A stretch of DNA of 64,000 nt from Pseudoalteromonas shioyasakiensis (GTDB lineage: Bacteria; Pseudomonadota; Gammaproteobacteria; Enterobacterales; Alteromonadaceae): assembly GCF_024518675.1 (NCBI RefSeq), contig NZ_JANIGL010000003.1, positions 248,001 to 312,000 of the forward strand. Reading direction: 5' to 3'. The translations under genes were made by a program, and so were the position numbers. Below the pieces are notes generated by a model that made no database searches, was not told the origin of the DNA, and saw nothing but the letters and a program-made list of their open reading frames with translations. This document shows, piece by piece, positions 62,098 to 64,000 of this stretch (within the stretch, counting starts at the first letter, position 1; each line of letters opens with the position of its first letter).

Positions 62098-64000
62098 TTA
62101 CTTGTCGTCTTTAACTTCTTCGAACTCTGCATCAACAACGTCGTCATCTTGCTTAGCTGACTGTTGTGGTTGCTCACCAGCGTCACCGCCAGCTTGTTGA
62201 GCTTTAGCTTGTGCGATTTCCATCAATTTCTGTGACTTTTCAGCAAGAGCTTGCGTTTTCGCTTCAATCTCTTCTTTGTTGTCACTCTTGATTGCTGCTT
62301 CTAGGTCAACAACAGCCGCTTCAATTGCTTCTTTGTCTTCACTAGGTAGTGCATCGCCAGCTTCTTCGATTTGCTTACGCGTACCGTGTACCAAAGCATC
62401 CGCTTGGTTACGAGTTGCTACAAGCTCTTCGAACTTTTTATCTTCTTCAGCATTCGCTTCTGCATCACGAACCATTTTCTCTACTTCTTCATCACTTAAG
62501 CCTGAAGACGCTTGAATCGTGATTTTTTGCTCTTTACCTGTATCTTTATCTCTCGCTGATACATGTAAGATACCATCCGCATCTACGTCAAAAGTAACTT
62601 CGATTTGTGGTGTACCACGTTGTGCTGGGCGAATACCTTCTAAGTTAAATTGACCTAGAGATTTATTATCGCTTGCACGTTTACGCTCACCTTGTAGTAC
62701 ATGGATTGTAACCGCTGACTGGTTATCTTCAGCCGTTGAGAAAGTTTGCGACTTCTTAGTAGGAATCGTTGTGTTTTTCTCAATTAGCGCAGTCATTACT
62801 TGACCCATTGTCTCAATACCTAGAGATAATGGTGAAACATCAAGTAGCAATACGTCTTTCACGTCACCTGCAAGAACACCACCTTGAATTGCCGCGCCTA
62901 CTGCAACAGCTTCATCAGGGTTAACGTCTTTACGCGGCTCTTTACCAAAAAACTCTGTTACTGTTTTTTGTACTAGTGGCATACGTGTTTGGCCACCAAC
63001 AAGAATAATATCGTTGATGTCGCTTACAGATAAATCTGCATCCGCTAGTGCACGTTTAAGTGGCTCAATTGACTTAAGTACTAAATCTTCAACTAATGAC
63101 TCAAGCTTAGCACGTGTCAATTTCACGTTCATGTGCTTAGGACCCGATGCATCAGCAGTGACATACGGAAGGTTCACTTCTGTAGATTGTGCTGATGAAA
63201 GCTCAATTTTCGCTTTTTCAGCCGCTTCTTTAACACGCTGCATTGCTAGTGGGTCATTTTCAAGGTCAATACCTTGGTCTTTCTTGAACTCAGCAACTAA
63301 GTAGTTAATAACACGGTTATCGAAATCTTCACCACCTAAGTGAGTGTCACCGTTTGTCGCCAATACTTCAAATGTGTGCTCGCCTTCAACTTCATCAATT
63401 TCAATGATTGATAAATCGAAAGTACCGCCACCTAAGTCATATACTGCAACAACGTTTTCACCTTTGTTTTTGTCCATACCGTATGCAAGTGCTGCGGCTG
63501 TTGGCTCATTGATGATACGTTTAACTTCAAGACCCGCAATACGACCAGCATCTTTTGTTGCTTGACGTTGTGAATCGTTAAAATACGCTGGTACTGTGAT
63601 AACTGCTTCTGTTACTTCTTCACCTAAGAAGTCTTCTGCTGTTTTCTTCATTTTTTTCAGTACTTCAGCTGAAATTTGTGGTGCAGCGCGTTTTTCGCCA
63701 CCGGCTTCAACCCATGCATCACCATTATCTGCTTTGATGATTTTAAAAGGCATGATACCGATATCGCGCTGTACTTCTTCGTCTTCGAAACGACGACCGA
63801 TTAAACGCTTAATCGCAAATAATGTATTAGTTGGGTTTGTCACTGCTTGACGTTTTGCAGGTTGACCAACTAAAGTTTCACCGTCTTGCGTGTAAGCAAT
63901 GATCGATGGTGTTGTGCGATCGCCTTCCGCGTTTTCAATTACGCGTGCTTTTTCGCCGTCTAGTACTGCAACACAAGAGTTAGTAGTACCTAAATCGATT
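62098..64000 (-). CDS. dnaK: Chaperone DnaK (Hsp70), N-terminus cut by window
   Basis: About 634 residues are visible from [20 protein letters not shown] to the C-terminal [14 protein letters not shown]. ATPase motifs include [26 protein letters not shown] (as [13 protein letters not shown]) and [11 protein letters not shown]. The substrate domain has [16 protein letters not shown] and a helical lid. The start codon and perhaps five residues are missing to the right. Pairs with dnaJ. Confidence 0.98.
   Translation of the reverse strand, partial: IDLGTTNSCVAVLDGEKARVIENAEGDRTTPSIIAYTQDGETLVGQPAKRQAVTNPTNTLFAIKRLIGRRFEDEEVQRDIGIMPFKIIKADNGDAWVEAGGEKRAAPQISAEVLKKMKKTAEDFLGEEVTEAVITVPAYFNDSQRQATKDAGRIAGLEVKRIINEPTAAALAYGMDKNKGENVVAVYDLGGGTFDLSIIEIDEVEGEHTFEVLATNGDTHLGGEDFDNRVINYLVAEFKKDQGIDLENDPLAMQRVKEAAEKAKIELSSAQSTEVNLPYVTADASGPKHMNVKLTRAKLESLVEDLVLKSIEPLKRALADADLSVSDINDIILVGGQTRMPLVQKTVTEFFGKEPRKDVNPDEAVAVGAAIQGGVLAGDVKDVLLLDVSPLSLGIETMGQVMTALIEKNTTIPTKKSQTFSTAEDNQSAVTIHVLQGERKRASDNKSLGQFNLEGIRPAQRGTPQIEVTFDVDADGILHVSARDKDTGKEQKITIQASSGLSDEEVEKMVRDAEANAEEDKKFEELVATRNQADALVHGTRKQIEEAGDALPSEDKEAIEAAVVDLEAAIKSDNKEEIEAKTQALAEKSQKLMEIAQAKAQQAGGDAGEQPQQSAKQDDDVVDAEFEEVKDDK

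Noticed and set aside
62276-63850. Several open frames on the plus strand opposite dnaK
   Set aside because: They are Ser/Ala-rich antisense shadows of a strongly codon-biased gene with no ribosome sites or family resemblance.
1-64000. CRISPR arrays, transposases, integrases, tRNA or rRNA genes
   Set aside because: Reading both strands showed no regularly spaced repeats, no recombinase-type protein and no RNA-gene signature.

Overview
The window reads as chromosomal DNA of a marine gammaproteobacterium, most likely Pseudoalteromonas or a close Alteromonadales relative. This rests on the AT-rich coding style and on the gene families present: a type B L31/L36 pair, a FadR-type fadE, a uraA-upp pair, yibI/yibH-type and dnaK-dnaJ genes, and an aryl polyene locus. 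No IS element, phage gene, tRNA, rRNA or CRISPR array was seen.

Region 1 (1-23269, all minus strand) is a very large pigment gene cluster. From 17156 down to 794 it follows the aryl polyene (APE) order apeC-D-E-F-G-H-I-J-K-L-M-N-O-P-Q-R: chain length factor, acyltransferase, two ACPs, membrane protein, aryl-CoA/ACP ligase, dehydratase, glycosyltransferase plus acyltransferase, thioesterase, LolA-like carrier, MMPL exporter, lipoprotein, ketosynthase, dehydratase, ketoreductase, ketosynthase. Two genes are interpolated: an aromatic amino acid ammonia-lyase that would make the aryl starter acid, and a flavin enzyme with halogenase-type motifs. A MipA/OmpV outer-membrane gene follows and runs off the left edge. 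A good sigma70 promoter lies directly before apeC. Upstream of it is a second chain-building and export module: a half-length ketosynthase-like protein, a full ketosynthase, a third ACP and a two-gene ABC exporter. A FadH-like dienoyl reductase heads this block.

Region 2 (23505-28410, mainly plus strand) holds a two-repeat secreted protein, a DUF2141 protein (minus strand), and the operon darA-darB-(133-aa protein)-BtrH/DUF4872. DarA and DarB make dialkylresorcinols. Their placement beside APE genes predicts a flexirubin-like aryl polyene-dialkylresorcinol ester. The BtrH-type protein is the best candidate for the ester-forming acyltransferase.

Region 3 (28491-44629) is accessory and household: a DapA homologue, a DUF6058-like protein, a divergent SDR/AraC pair, and a VOC protein with a small lipoprotein. 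An iron-uptake locus follows (TonB receptor with DUF3649, PepSY and DUF3325 membrane proteins, next to an OmpR-type two-component system). Then come a DkgB/MFS/LysR set and zinc-independent ribosomal proteins L31B-L36B behind a possible Zur operator. A cytochrome b562-like gene closes the region.

Region 4 (44785-50646) has an orphan solute-binding protein and a glucosylglycerate locus. The latter holds a GH13 phosphorylase, glucosyl-3-phosphoglycerate synthase, and a fused glycerate kinase-phosphatase that could close a synthesis and breakdown cycle.

Region 5 (50805-64000) is ordinary chromosome: uraA, upp, a periplasmic binding protein, a GFO/IDH oxidoreductase and APH-like kinase pair, fadE with a FadR-like site, ybaK, a small membrane protein, yibI/yibH homologues, dnaJ, and dnaK cut by the right edge.
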